A stretch of 64,000 nucleotides of DNA from Oligoflexia bacterium. GTDB lineage: Bacteria > Bdellovibrionota_G > JANQFH01. The position numbers and the translations under genes were made by a program. The notes below the pieces were generated by a model that was not told where the DNA came from, did no database searches, and saw nothing but the letters and a program-made list of their open reading frames with translations. The stretch is taken from positions 1 to 64,000 of the forward strand of contig JANQFH010000021.1 in the NCBI GenBank assembly GCA_028277945.1, in the 5' to 3' direction. The stretch's first letter is position 1. The number at the start of each line of letters is the position of its first letter. This document shows positions 16,875 through 26,677 of the stretch, in pieces.

Positions 16875-17891
16875 ATGAAGATCGTCTGTCAAAAATGCAG
16901 CCACGCCTTTTTTTGGAAAGACCCAGCGCCCCGATCCATCCGCTATCGGCAGTGCCGACAGGTTTTTTCGCTTGAGTTGGAGCAGACCGTCTGCTGTCCG
17001 CAATGTCGTGAAAACATCTTAGCCAACACCGATGGAAAAACTGCAACAACCGTTAGGCGTCCGTTGCAGCGTCGGAAACGTGAGCTTAAATGGCTGGATC
17101 ACAACAGCAGTGCAACCCCGCCAAGTCCAATGATGCCAGAGCAGCAACCTAGTAAAAAGATCACTGCAGAGTTTGCCGAAGAACATCCAGAGATTGCCTT
17201 GCCTGACAGTCAGGTTACAGAATCCTTTACAGGTCGAGGCTTTCTTGGCGTCTTTCTGCTCAGCTTTATTGTTGCGGCCGGGCTCTATCGAGTGCTGGCC
17301 CCCCAGGAAACTGAGGTGCATCAGACTAAGACGGAGTACGTGCACGACGCCTCTTTTTATCCCTCTGAGCGCAGCGTCTTAAGTCCTACATTGCAAGAGC
17401 TTGAAAGCCTTGAAAAGAGTTCTTGGTTTGACTTTGTTGCCGAGCACCTTGAGGCAGGTAGTCAGTCCAGTAATTTCCTACCGACCAACGCCTATTTGAG
17501 CAGCGGTTTTGGTTACCGTATTGACCCTTTCTCAAACGACTGGCGTTTTCATCACGGCCTCGACATTGCCATGCGCCATGGCTCTGAGATCAAGGCCCTC
17601 TTGCCGGGCCGCATACGTTTTGCTGGACACAAGGGACACTATGGTCGGGTTGTTTTTATAGAGCACCCCCACGGTCTGCAGACCGTCTATGGACATCTTT
17701 CCAGAGTGCTCGTGGATGAAGGCGACCTCATCGAGCAACATCAGGTCATTGGACTGGCGGGCATGACCGGCCGCGCCACCGGGCCGCACCTGCACTTTGA
17801 GTTGCGTCTGCATGACAAAAAGATCGACCCAACGATGTTGTCACAGTTTGAGTTTTTGACGAAAAAGAGATCCAAACGCCGTCGCAGATAG
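16875..17891 (+). CDS. zinc-ribbon, membrane-anchored M23/LytM peptidase
   Basis: A 338-residue protein with an unusual order. The first 50 residues contain cysteine pairs (CQKC, then CCPQC) like a zinc ribbon and should stay in the cytoplasm. A membrane helix lies near 117-136 (FLGVFLLSFIVAAGLYRVLA). The periplasmic part ends in an M23 peptidase domain with SSGFGYRIDPF, HHGLDIAM near 225 (His and Asp zinc ligands) and TGPHLHFELR near 304. The zinc site is complete, so it probably cuts peptidoglycan peptide crosslinks rather than only activating amidases. It is transcribed divergently from the MoxR operon. Start ATG 16875 has only a weak ribosome-binding site. Confidence 0.85.
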   Translation: MKIVCQKCSHAFFWKDPAPRSIRYRQCRQVFSLELEQTVCCPQCRENILANTDGKTATTVRRPLQRRKRELKWLDHNSSATPPSPMMPEQQPSKKITAEFAEEHPEIALPDSQVTESFTGRGFLGVFLLSFIVAAGLYRVLAPQETEVHQTKTEYVHDASFYPSERSVLSPTLQELESLEKSSWFDFVAEHLEAGSQSSNFLPTNAYLSSGFGYRIDPFSNDWRFHHGLDIAMRHGSEIKALLPGRIRFAGHKGHYGRVVFIEHPHGLQTVYGHLSRVLVDEGDLIEQHQVIGLAGMTGRATGPHLHFELRLHDKKIDPTMLSQFEFLTKKRSKRRRR

Positions 17892-17934
17892 TAATACACT
17901 TCGGACAAAATCAGCTAAACCAGTATTTTGTACC

Positions 17935-17994
17935 AGGGTTACGACTACTACAGAGCGCAACGGTACTATTGCAGCGTAGTCTGTGAGGGTTACG
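17935..17994 (+). repeat. AGGGTTACG repeats and small inverted repeat
   Basis: AGGGTTACG occurs at 17935-17943 and again at 17986-17994. Between them lies an imperfect hairpin: ACTAC (17944-17948) pairs with GTAGT (17976-17980), and GCAA (17957-17960) with TTGC (17969-17972). Further TTACG copies follow to about 18020. The block lies upstream of the Ser-rich lipoprotein gene and may be a protein-binding region; nothing identifies the protein. Confidence 0.35.
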
Positions 17995-18143
17995 GTTACA
18001 CGTTAGAATTGTTACGAGTGTAGATTACTACATACTTTTTTCTCCCGCCGCAGTTGTGGTAGCATTAGTAACAGAAAGCAATCTGTCTCCACTGCTTTCT
18101 TTCCACATCTTAAATTCAGAAAAGTTTAGAGGAGGGCCGTCAG

Positions 18144-19721
18144 ATGCCAAGCTATTGGAAGCTATTTTTAACGTTCGCTGTTGTTGTTGCAGTTTCATTA
18201 AGTCTACATAGTTGTTCGAGCTCAGACTCGTCTAGCGATAGTAGTGACTCTAGCACCAACGGGTTGGCCGACGCCTTCCCCAGTAACTTTGCCATTGCCT
18301 CGCCTTTTTCTTCATCGGACAGCAGTGGCAGCAGCAAGCTGGCAACCAAGAGCAGCTTGATCTCGCTTGCAGTGGAGGAAGCCGAGGAGCTCGAGACCTT
18401 TAACGAGAAAGTAGAGCGTATCGATAACCTCATCACTGCCGATAGCATTGATACCTGTACCTTTCCCATCAACTTCTTTGGTGGCGTGGGCAATCCGCAG
18501 TGCTATGGACCGACACTGGCTTACACCGACCACCCCGACGCCACAGGCGGGCCTGATGATGGCCAGCTTCCGTCAGGAGACTTGGGAATCTGGACAGAAA
18601 ACGACTCTCAACCTGGTTCCGATGGCAATGTCGACGTTCCCTGCCTTGGTGCCAAGATTAACGAACTCATCAGTAAGGTAGAAGGCAAAATCGACTTTTC
18701 AGTCAACCTCTTTGCTTGGCTGCTCTGTGTTGCCAATGTCGAGGGCGAGGACACTCTGCCTGCGGCAGGTGAAACCAAAGATATGACGACGCTGCTCAAT
18801 GAGGCGGCCACTTCCACGAGTCTTGACTTTGAGTTTACCTCCGCATCGCTGCAACGCTTAGACGATACCGATGACGGTAGTGCCCAGTATCAAACAAGTG
18901 TTGCCGGTCAAATCGAGGTACAAGACAATGGTGCAAACAAAACCATTACCATAGACATGAACATGCGGCATGTTCCAGAGGCCGAGAATCAGTACATGGG
19001 TAGGATCTGGAACAAGATTTCCGGGCCGTTTGACATAGGCGGTAACTGTAATGGTGAACAAGGTCCTTCAGGAGATGCGTTGATTGCCACCTCCATAGGT
19101 TACCAGCGTCTCTCTGCCACTGAACTGCGTGCCGAGGTAGACGCTGCCAGCTACTGTGAGCCGTCGATAGATCCCTTTACCGCTAACAAACGTCTCGACC
19201 CAACAGACACCTATGACCAAAACACCAATCCAGATGGTTGGTCAGATAACTACAACAAGCTCTTTCTCTCTGAAAGCGAGGACAATGGCACTAGCTTTGA
19301 CTACCGTTGGCAAGCTGGCCGCAATGACTCGCACGCGCGCATTCTCTTCGGTACGATCGCTCCCAACAGCGATGGACTAACCGAGGGCTGTGGTTACTTT
19401 GGCTTTGATTCGCTCACCCGATCCTCATCTGAGCTTACAGACAACGTCGGTTTGATCTGTAACTGGGCAGGACCGGGCGGGGTGCACAATCCTATTGCCA
19501 AGGTGCAACGCCAGTGCGTGTTGGAGAGCTCGTCCACCGGGCTTTTAGAGTCAGATTCTTCGCGGCTGAAGATCACCTATGCGCCTGTAAACAGCTGCAG
19601 TTATGATGGCTCTGGCACAGCCACCTTTGGTGGTTCTGCCGCCGCCATTGCTGCCGATCTGTTGGATCGCAGCGATATTAGCGGTTATGTGGTGCCGACG
19701 GCTCCCGAGGACATCCTGTAA
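18144..19721 (+). CDS. large Ser-rich lipoprotein of unknown function
   Basis: A 525-residue predicted lipoprotein. The signal sequence ends in LSLHSC, with Cys as the lipid anchor, and is followed by a low-complexity Ser/Asp linker (SSSDSSSDSSDSS). The mature part is acidic, with Asp/Asn-rich loops and several Cys residues that could form disulfides (DTCTFPINFFGG, GNPQCYGP, CGYFGFDS, VNSCSYDG). I recognise no catalytic motif or named domain. A strong GAGGAGGG sequence precedes ATG 18144. It stands alone, with a repeat-containing region upstream. It is probably a surface or periplasmic protein of a lineage-specific family. Confidence 0.8.
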   Translation: MPSYWKLFLTFAVVVAVSLSLHSCSSSDSSSDSSDSSTNGLADAFPSNFAIASPFSSSDSSGSSKLATKSSLISLAVEEAEELETFNEKVERIDNLITADSIDTCTFPINFFGGVGNPQCYGPTLAYTDHPDATGGPDDGQLPSGDLGIWTENDSQPGSDGNVDVPCLGAKINELISKVEGKIDFSVNLFAWLLCVANVEGEDTLPAAGETKDMTTLLNEAATSTSLDFEFTSASLQRLDDTDDGSAQYQTSVAGQIEVQDNGANKTITIDMNMRHVPEAENQYMGRIWNKISGPFDIGGNCNGEQGPSGDALIATSIGYQRLSATELRAEVDAASYCEPSIDPFTANKRLDPTDTYDQNTNPDGWSDNYNKLFLSESEDNGTSFDYRWQAGRNDSHARILFGTIAPNSDGLTEGCGYFGFDSLTRSSSELTDNVGLICNWAGPGGVHNPIAKVQRQCVLESSSTGLLESDSSRLKITYAPVNSCSYDGSGTATFGGSAAAIAADLLDRSDISGYVVPTAPEDIL

Positions 19722-19740
19722 GCGCAGTCATAGGCGCGTG

Positions 19741-20478
19741 TTAAATTCTGCTGCCTAGACGTACGATTACCTCAGAGCCATCCGCTAGGAATGCGGAACG
19801 CGGTTTGCCGCTCAGAAAGGGGACGAAGGCCTTGGCATAGACGTCCTGTAAGTCTCCGAGCAACATGGCCTCTTGAGCTTGCCAGATCTGCCATTTAGGG
19901 TGGTCCACGTGATACTCCAGAGAGCTACCATCTCGCATTGCTGAATATCCCCAATAGTGCTCCGTGATAAACTCTTCTTCCGATCCTGGTAGCACAGCAT
20001 GCGCTTGTCCCTTTGTCTTTAAGATCAATGAGCACTTGCCTGCCTCTGTTATCCACTCATAAGTTACCAAATTGGTTTTGCTCAATGTATCTGCATCCAT
20101 ATCTATTCGATGTTGCATAGGAAGGGCGATGTAGTTCTCGTTGTAGAACCTTCGTGCTACAAAAGCGATAAGCCGCTTCGGCACAATTTCTCTTATAAAC
20201 ACAACTCCTCTGCGCCATTCTCCCGTTTCTAATCTTCGCTTTACATAAAAACGGAGGTTGACCTCCTCAAAATTCCTATAGCCCGGAATGATGCAGCCGA
20301 AAACTCTGGTGTTGAGGAACAGAAAACCAACGATGCTAACCATGGTTTGACCGTTCCAGCGGTCTATTTCCGTGCCTGCGGGAACGTAGGGCGACAAGAC
20401 CCTGGGATCCATCTCGTAGTTGAGCATAGCGAGATAACGCCAATGTGCAGTTAAAAATCTTGCCTTCATCATCGCCAT
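19741..20478 (-). CDS. DUF2071 (YqjF-like) protein
   Basis: A 245-residue protein with the DUF2071 pattern: TAHWRYLAMLNYEMDPRVLS at the start, then PYVPAGTEIDRWNGQTMVSI, VGFLFLNTRV, NFEEVNLRFYVKR, FIREIVPK and the late segment HYWGYS. The family resembles acetoacetate decarboxylase folds, but no activity is established. Start ATG 20478 has AAAGGGGG just upstream. It is a single gene convergent with the Ser-rich lipoprotein gene. Confidence 0.85.
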   Translation of the reverse strand: MAMMKARFLTAHWRYLAMLNYEMDPRVLSPYVPAGTEIDRWNGQTMVSIVGFLFLNTRVFGCIIPGYRNFEEVNLRFYVKRRLETGEWRRGVVFIREIVPKRLIAFVARRFYNENYIALPMQHRIDMDADTLSKTNLVTYEWITEAGKCSLILKTKGQAHAVLPGSEEEFITEHYWGYSAMRDGSSLEYHVDHPKWQIWQAQEAMLLGDLQDVYAKAFVPFLSGKPRSAFLADGSEVIVRLGSRI

Positions 20479-20565
20479 GAAACCCCCTTTAACATCTAAC
20501 TAATTGATGTCAAACAAATATCCGAGATTGGCCGTGAACTTTCGCGCCATCCAATCAGCGTCTCC

Positions 20566-20595
20566 TTGACAAACTCTTCTGCGAGAGGCTATATT
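20566..20595 (+). promoter_or_regulatory. promoter of the RRM protein gene
   Basis: TTGACA (20566-20571), an 18-base spacer and TATATT (20590-20595). Transcription would start near 20602, leaving a 5' leader of about 110 bases before ATG 20712. Long leaders are typical of cold-responsive small RNA-binding protein genes. Confidence 0.6.
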
Positions 20596-20711
20596 GTCCC
20601 CATATGTCGTTTTGTCAGCCCGCCTATCGATAGTTTCATGGTTCGATCGTTAATCGTGCTCCAAAACAAATAAGAATAAGAAACCAGGAACCAGTCTAGA
20701 GGAATGTATTG

Positions 20712-21044
20712 ATGAGTAAAAAACTGTTTATTGGAAACTGCAACTTTAATCTCGATGAGACAGCTTTGCAAAAGTTTATCGAGGAGAATGGTGTCCAAGT
20801 TTCGTCGGTGCAGATTATCCGCGATCGTGAAACAGGTCGTTCCCGTGGGTTTGGCTTTGCCGAATTAGGCGAGGATGAAAACCTTGAGAATGCCATCCAG
20901 GTGTTGAACGGCAAAGAGCTCGAGGGTAGACCCCTCACCGTAAACCAGGCACGAGAGCAGAAGCCAAATTTTCGTGGCGGTGGCCATGGGAGGTCTTCTG
21001 GCTCGCGCGGTTTCCGTGGCGATAAAGACAGGTCGCGCTGGTAG
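20712..21044 (+). CDS. small RNA-binding protein with one RRM domain
   Basis: A 110-residue protein. Residues 3-80 form one RNA recognition motif: RNP2 is KLFIGNCNF, where a Cys-Asn-Phe stands in for the usual aromatic NLPF, and RNP1 is RSRGFGFAEL with both aromatic residues kept. The tail is rich in Gly, Arg and Ser (RGGGHGRSSGSRGFRGDKDR), as in cyanobacterial and proteobacterial Rbp proteins. It likely binds single-stranded RNA as a chaperone. Start is ATG 20712 with AGAGGAA upstream; TTG 20709 is in frame but less likely. The gene is a single transcription unit with its own promoter, a long 5' leader and a strong terminator. Confidence 0.92.
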   Translation: MSKKLFIGNCNFNLDETALQKFIEENGVQVSSVQIIRDRETGRSRGFGFAELGEDENLENAIQVLNGKELEGRPLTVNQAREQKPNFRGGGHGRSSGSRGFRGDKDRSRW

Positions 21045-21070
21045 TTGGTGATACCAGCGATTACTTCTTG

Positions 21071-21107
21071 AAGGCTGCGCCCAGTAAAGGCGCAGCCTTT
21101 CTTATTT
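21071..21107 (+). terminator. intrinsic terminator of the RRM gene
   Basis: A perfect 11-bp stem, AAGGCTGCGCC (21071-21081) and GGCGCAGCCTT (21089-21099), with a 7-base loop, followed by TCTTATTT. It lies just past the stop of the RRM gene and before the 3' end of the convergent hydrolase gene. Confidence 0.9.
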
Positions 21108-22888
21108 CCCTAATGGCAGCTGCAAAAAACTAGGGTGCCGAACATCGTGGTAAACGGATATGTTTGCCCGGCGTGCATCCTTACGAGATTCAGCGGCAAC
21201 ATCGCCCCCACTGTTATAATTCTTTTGCCAACGAACCGAGTTGGGGCATCGAATGACCAAGCGTAGCCTACTTCCCTTCCCAAGCTGCCTGGAAAAAAAC
21301 GGAAATGCACGAAACTCGTAACGTTCGATACTGCCAGATATCACTGCTTTTTCGTGGACTAAAGACTGTCTATAGCGTGCGCGTATAAAGTCCTCCGTTA
21401 AGAAAATGCTCTTTCCATCTGGCATGATCTCATACACAGACACCTGGAAATCCGTGTCCGGCACGTCCATAGAGATCCACACTACAAATCTTAAAAAACC
21501 GGTAACCTCTGTTTTTTGTTCAAAAGGCTTGCTGTGATAGACGAGACCGTTACCAAAGAGATTTAATGCATAACGTTGATCTGTAATGTAATTGGTAATG
21601 CTTTTGCGTTCAAGCTCTTCTAAGTGGAGGTCACGTGGGTCGTAAACATATCGGTCTGGAGGTTCCTCATGTGCTCTCTCCTTAGTCATTTGGCCAGAAT
21701 GAAAAACATCGTTGGCTTTACCTGTAGAATGCAAATATAGCTTTAGCTTCGATCGATTGATACTCTTAAGACTACTGGCGTACTTCCATTGCTCTGCTCC
21801 GGCCACGTAATAAGCAACACGATCTTTCAAAAATCCTGGCTTCTTTTTTCCTTTAAGTGTCCAGTCATACCACTCGAGATGCAGTTTATTGAGGTCGAGC
21901 AAGCTGGCTTTACCGAATTCAATACCAGCGACCTGTTGCCGAGGTGTTCTTGTGCCAGCATGATCCCAGGGACCAACGACAAGATAGTGCAGGCGTCGTC
22001 CCTTCTGCGAACCATACTTCACATGTCTTTGGTAATATTCTAATGCACCTGGTTGATTGCCATCGTAATGACCTGTAATCGTAAGCACTGGCAAGTTGAT
22101 GTTCTTGTAATGAGCGGGTGTTGGCGTCATCTCTGTCCAGTAACTGTCGGGCGTTGGATGACGAAGCCACTCTTGAAACTGTTCTGACTCATTACCAACA
22201 ATCTTGTCGAGTTCATTAAAAGGCAAGCCCTTGTTATAGAGTTCAGCAAACTTATCGATCCAAAAAGAGGACTCCAGAAACAGCTTCAGATTAAGGGTAA
22301 CGCCGCTTGTGAAGGTCAGCCACTGCATGATGTAGGAGGGAAAGATGTTTTTGAAAAAGGGGAAATCAACGCCCATGTGCGCTGCTGCAGCAGGAACGAT
22401 CGCTGTTAAATGTGGGGGAGACTCCATGAGGGTTAGCCATTGGTTGGTACCTGCATACGATCCTCCCCACATGGATACTTTGCCGCTCGACCATTCTTGG
22501 TTCGCAAGCCATTCGGCGACATCGTGGCCATCGCGTCCCTCATTACGGAACGGTTCAAACTCTCCTTCTGAATTACCACGTCCCCGACTGTCTACTAGAG
22601 CAAAGACATAACCATTTCTCGAAAAATACAAAGCCCTATCGTGATAGGTGTCTGAGGTGTAAGGTGTTAATGTAAAGATTGCCGGGGTAGGTTTTTTGTT
22701 TGTTTTGGTTTGTAGATGGTAGCGTTTAGATGTATGCCATCGCGCATTGGAATTTTCACACCCCAAACAAAGTCGATGCCTCTATTGGCAGGTGGTTTTT
22801 CACTTGCTGCTTTTGCTGCTAGCGAGTGGGAAGGACCGAGAACCTGCAATAAAAGAATAACGACTGTTGCTAACTTAAACTGCGACAT
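21102..22888 (-). CDS. CocE/NonD-family alpha/beta hydrolase, interrupted by a -1 frameshift
   Basis: Two overlapping minus-strand frames together encode one secreted hydrolase of about 595 residues. The first (22888-22667) gives the signal peptide and the family start VWGVKIPMRDGIHLNATIYK. The second (to 21102) continues with PTPAIFTLTPYTSDTYHDRA. The frames join at an A6 run (22692-22697), where a seventh A, or a -1 slip, restores the protein. The catalytic Ser is in MWGGSYAGTNQW, Asp in GHYDGNQPG and His in GPWDHAG; a C-terminal jelly-roll domain (X-Pro dipeptidyl-peptidase C-terminal-like) follows. All catalytic residues lie after the shift, on the part that has lost its export signal unless the frame is restored. 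Family members cleave esters or X-Pro peptides; the substrate is unknown. Confidence 0.75.
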
Positions 22889-23092
22889 CCTAAGAACCTC
22901 TTTTCATCATAACTAGTTAAAATGTGAAGATAAGCTGACACAGCTGGAGGATGCAAGCTTTTCCTTAGAGAAAATGGCTGCGCGCCTTCCAATCAGCTGT
23001 CGGACAGTTTGCTCTCTTTTCCCAGTTGCCTCTATACACCCAAGGTAGTATGCGAGTTGAAGAAAGCCCTCCATCAAACAAAGGAGATCGCG

Positions 23093-23557
23093 ATGCTATT
23101 AAAAGGCTCTTGTTATTGCCAGGCAGTGCGTTTTGAAATTGAAACGCCATGGTACTATCCGTTGATGTATTGCTACTGCCAGTTTTGTCTAAAATGTAAC
23201 GGTGGTCCCGTGAGTTGCAATGTAAAAGGTAAAAAGGCAGACCTTAAGATTACCGAGGGGGAAGACCAGCTCACCATCTATCGTATTCGTCAATGTGAGA
23301 GGGCATTCTGTCGTCTGTGTGGCTCCTCACTCTATCTTACCGACGACCGGTGGCCGCAAGACTGTTGGCCTAATGCCGCGGCTATCGACACCGAGCTGCC
23401 TGTTCTAGAACAACAGGCTCACATCTACGCGAAATTCAAGCCGTCGTGGTATACCATCCACACTCCTGGCCCCCAGTTTGATGAGTATTCTGAGTGGTGG
23501 ATCGAGGACTTTCATCGTGAGTGGGGTTTGGCAGAGAGTGATGGCAAACAGAGATGA
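23093..23557 (+). CDS. GFA-family (CENP-V/GFA zinc-binding) protein
   Basis: A 154-residue protein of the GFA family, named for glutathione-dependent formaldehyde-activating enzyme. The zinc-binding cysteines are seen as GSCYCQAVRF near the start, then YCYCQFCLKCNGG and later FCRLCGSSLYL. The C-terminal end contains several Trp residues (WW at SEWWIEDFH). Family members bind two zinc ions; activity on S-hydroxymethylglutathione is shown for few of them and is not claimed here. Start is ATG 23093 because AAGGAGA lies 6 bases upstream; longer in-frame starts from 23009 have no such site. Confidence 0.88.
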   Translation: MLLKGSCYCQAVRFEIETPWYYPLMYCYCQFCLKCNGGPVSCNVKGKKADLKITEGEDQLTIYRIRQCERAFCRLCGSSLYLTDDRWPQDCWPNAAAIDTELPVLEQQAHIYAKFKPSWYTIHTPGPQFDEYSEWWIEDFHREWGLAESDGKQR

Positions 23558-25129
<1,572 letters not shown>

Positions 25130-25140
25130 ATGGCGCAACC

Positions 25141-26670
25141 ATGATTATCGTCCTTGATTACGGCAGCCAGTACACCCAGCTCATTGCCAGACGCATTCGT
25201 GAACTCCAGGTCTACAGTGTCATCCTGCCCTATAACGCACCGATCAAACCGCAGGACTATCCGCAACTGCGCGGCATTATTCTTTCTGGAGGTCCTGCCA
25301 GCGTTTATGGTGATCAAGGCTTAGCCATGAATGCCGACTGTCTGGAATTGGAGGTGCCGATTCTCGGCATCTGTTATGGTGCGCAGCTGTTGGCTTCGAC
25401 GTTTGCAGGACAAGTTGAACAGGCCCATGAGCGCGAGTTTGGTCGCGCTGTTTGCACAATTGTCGACGATACAGATCTTTTCCAAGACATTACACAAAAG
25501 CAGTTAACCGTGTGGATGAGCCATGGCGATAAGATTACCAAGCTACCTGAAGGCTTTACAGCGATTGGCACGAGTGAAAACTCGCCCTATGCAGCGATCC
25601 GGCACGCAGAGCGTCGCCTCTTTGGTGTGCAGTTTCATCCGGAAGTGCATCACACCACTGCGGGTACCAAGATACTGACGAACTTTGTGCATCGTATCTG
25701 TGGTTGCGCACCAAACTGGACATCTGCCTCCTTTATTGAAAACACGATTACCGATATACAGCGCCAAGTAGGTAGCGAGAAGGTGCTCTGTGCGGTCAGC
25801 GGCGGTGTAGATTCTACGGTCATGGCGGTGTTGCTAAACCGAGCTGTTGGTAAGCAGGCCACGGCTATCTTTGTCGACAATGGTCTGTTACGTCAGGGTG
25901 AAGCCGAAGAAGTACGCCACTGGCTTGGTGAAGAGCTCGGTGTCAACCTTGAGTTTGTCGATGCGCGTGAGCGTTTTTGGCAGGCTCTGGCAGGTGTCGT
26001 CAATCCAGAGGAGAAACGCAAGATCATTGGTCATACCTTTATCGATGTTTTTGCAGCCTCGGCAGAGAGACTCGGTGGGGCCACCTTTCTCGCCCAGGGT
26101 ACGCTCTATCCCGATTTGATCGAATCGGTCAGCCACGTTGGACCGAGTGCGACGATCAAGAGCCATCACAATGTCGGCGGTCTTCCTGAACAATTGCCCT
26201 TTAAGCTGATAGAGCCACTTAAAGAGTTGTTCAAAGACGAAGTGCGTGCGGTTGGCAAAGGCTTGGGTATCTCCTCGCGATGGTTGCAGCGTCATCCCTT
26301 TCCAGGACCTGGATTGGCCGTAAGGGTACTAGGAGAGGTTACGCCTCAACGTCTCGAACTATTACAACAGGCGGATGCTATCTTCATTGATGAGCTGCAT
26401 AAGGCTGATCTCTACCACAAGGTGTGGCAGGCTCTTGCGGTGCTGCTGCCGGTCAAGTCTGTGGGAGTCATGGGCGATAGCCGCACCTATGAGAACGTCG
26501 TTGCCCTACGAGCGGTGACGAGTACGGATGGCATGACTGCAGACTGGGCTGAGTTGCCAGGAGAGTTCTTGGCGTCGGTGTCAACGCGTATTATAAATGA
26601 AGTTGCCGGCGTCAACCGTGTGGTTTACGATATCTCCTCCAAACCACCCAGTACCATTGAATGGGAGTAG
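25141..26670 (+). CDS. guaA: GMP synthase (glutamine-hydrolysing)
   Basis: A 509-residue enzyme that makes GMP from XMP, ATP and glutamine. The class I glutamine amidotransferase domain comes first: [10 protein letters not shown], nucleophile Cys in [10 protein letters not shown] near residue 79, His and Glu in [11 protein letters not shown]. The ATP pyrophosphatase domain follows with the P-loop [10 protein letters not shown] near 220, then the GMP synthase C-terminal dimerisation domain ([17 protein letters not shown] and KPPSTIEWE at the end). Start is ATG 25141, 11 bases after guaB; a TTG at 25126 would overlap guaB. dnaE begins 7 bases after its stop. Confidence 0.97.
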   Translation: MIIVLDYGSQYTQLIARRIRELQVYSVILPYNAPIKPQDYPQLRGIILSGGPASVYGDQGLAMNADCLELEVPILGICYGAQLLASTFAGQVEQAHEREFGRAVCTIVDDTDLFQDITQKQLTVWMSHGDKITKLPEGFTAIGTSENSPYAAIRHAERRLFGVQFHPEVHHTTAGTKILTNFVHRICGCAPNWTSASFIENTITDIQRQVGSEKVLCAVSGGVDSTVMAVLLNRAVGKQATAIFVDNGLLRQGEAEEVRHWLGEELGVNLEFVDARERFWQALAGVVNPEEKRKIIGHTFIDVFAASAERLGGATFLAQGTLYPDLIESVSHVGPSATIKSHHNVGGLPEQLPFKLIEPLKELFKDEVRAVGKGLGISSRWLQRHPFPGPGLAVRVLGEVTPQRLELLQQADAIFIDELHKADLYHKVWQALAVLLPVKSVGVMGDSRTYENVVALRAVTSTDGMTADWAELPGEFLASVSTRIINEVAGVNRVVYDISSKPPSTIEWE

Positions 26671-26677
26671 TGGGCAC

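Noticed and set aside
22667-22888. Separate 73-residue secreted peptide gene
   Set aside because: Its second half matches the start of CocE/NonD hydrolases and continues in the next frame, so it is the 5' part of that gene.
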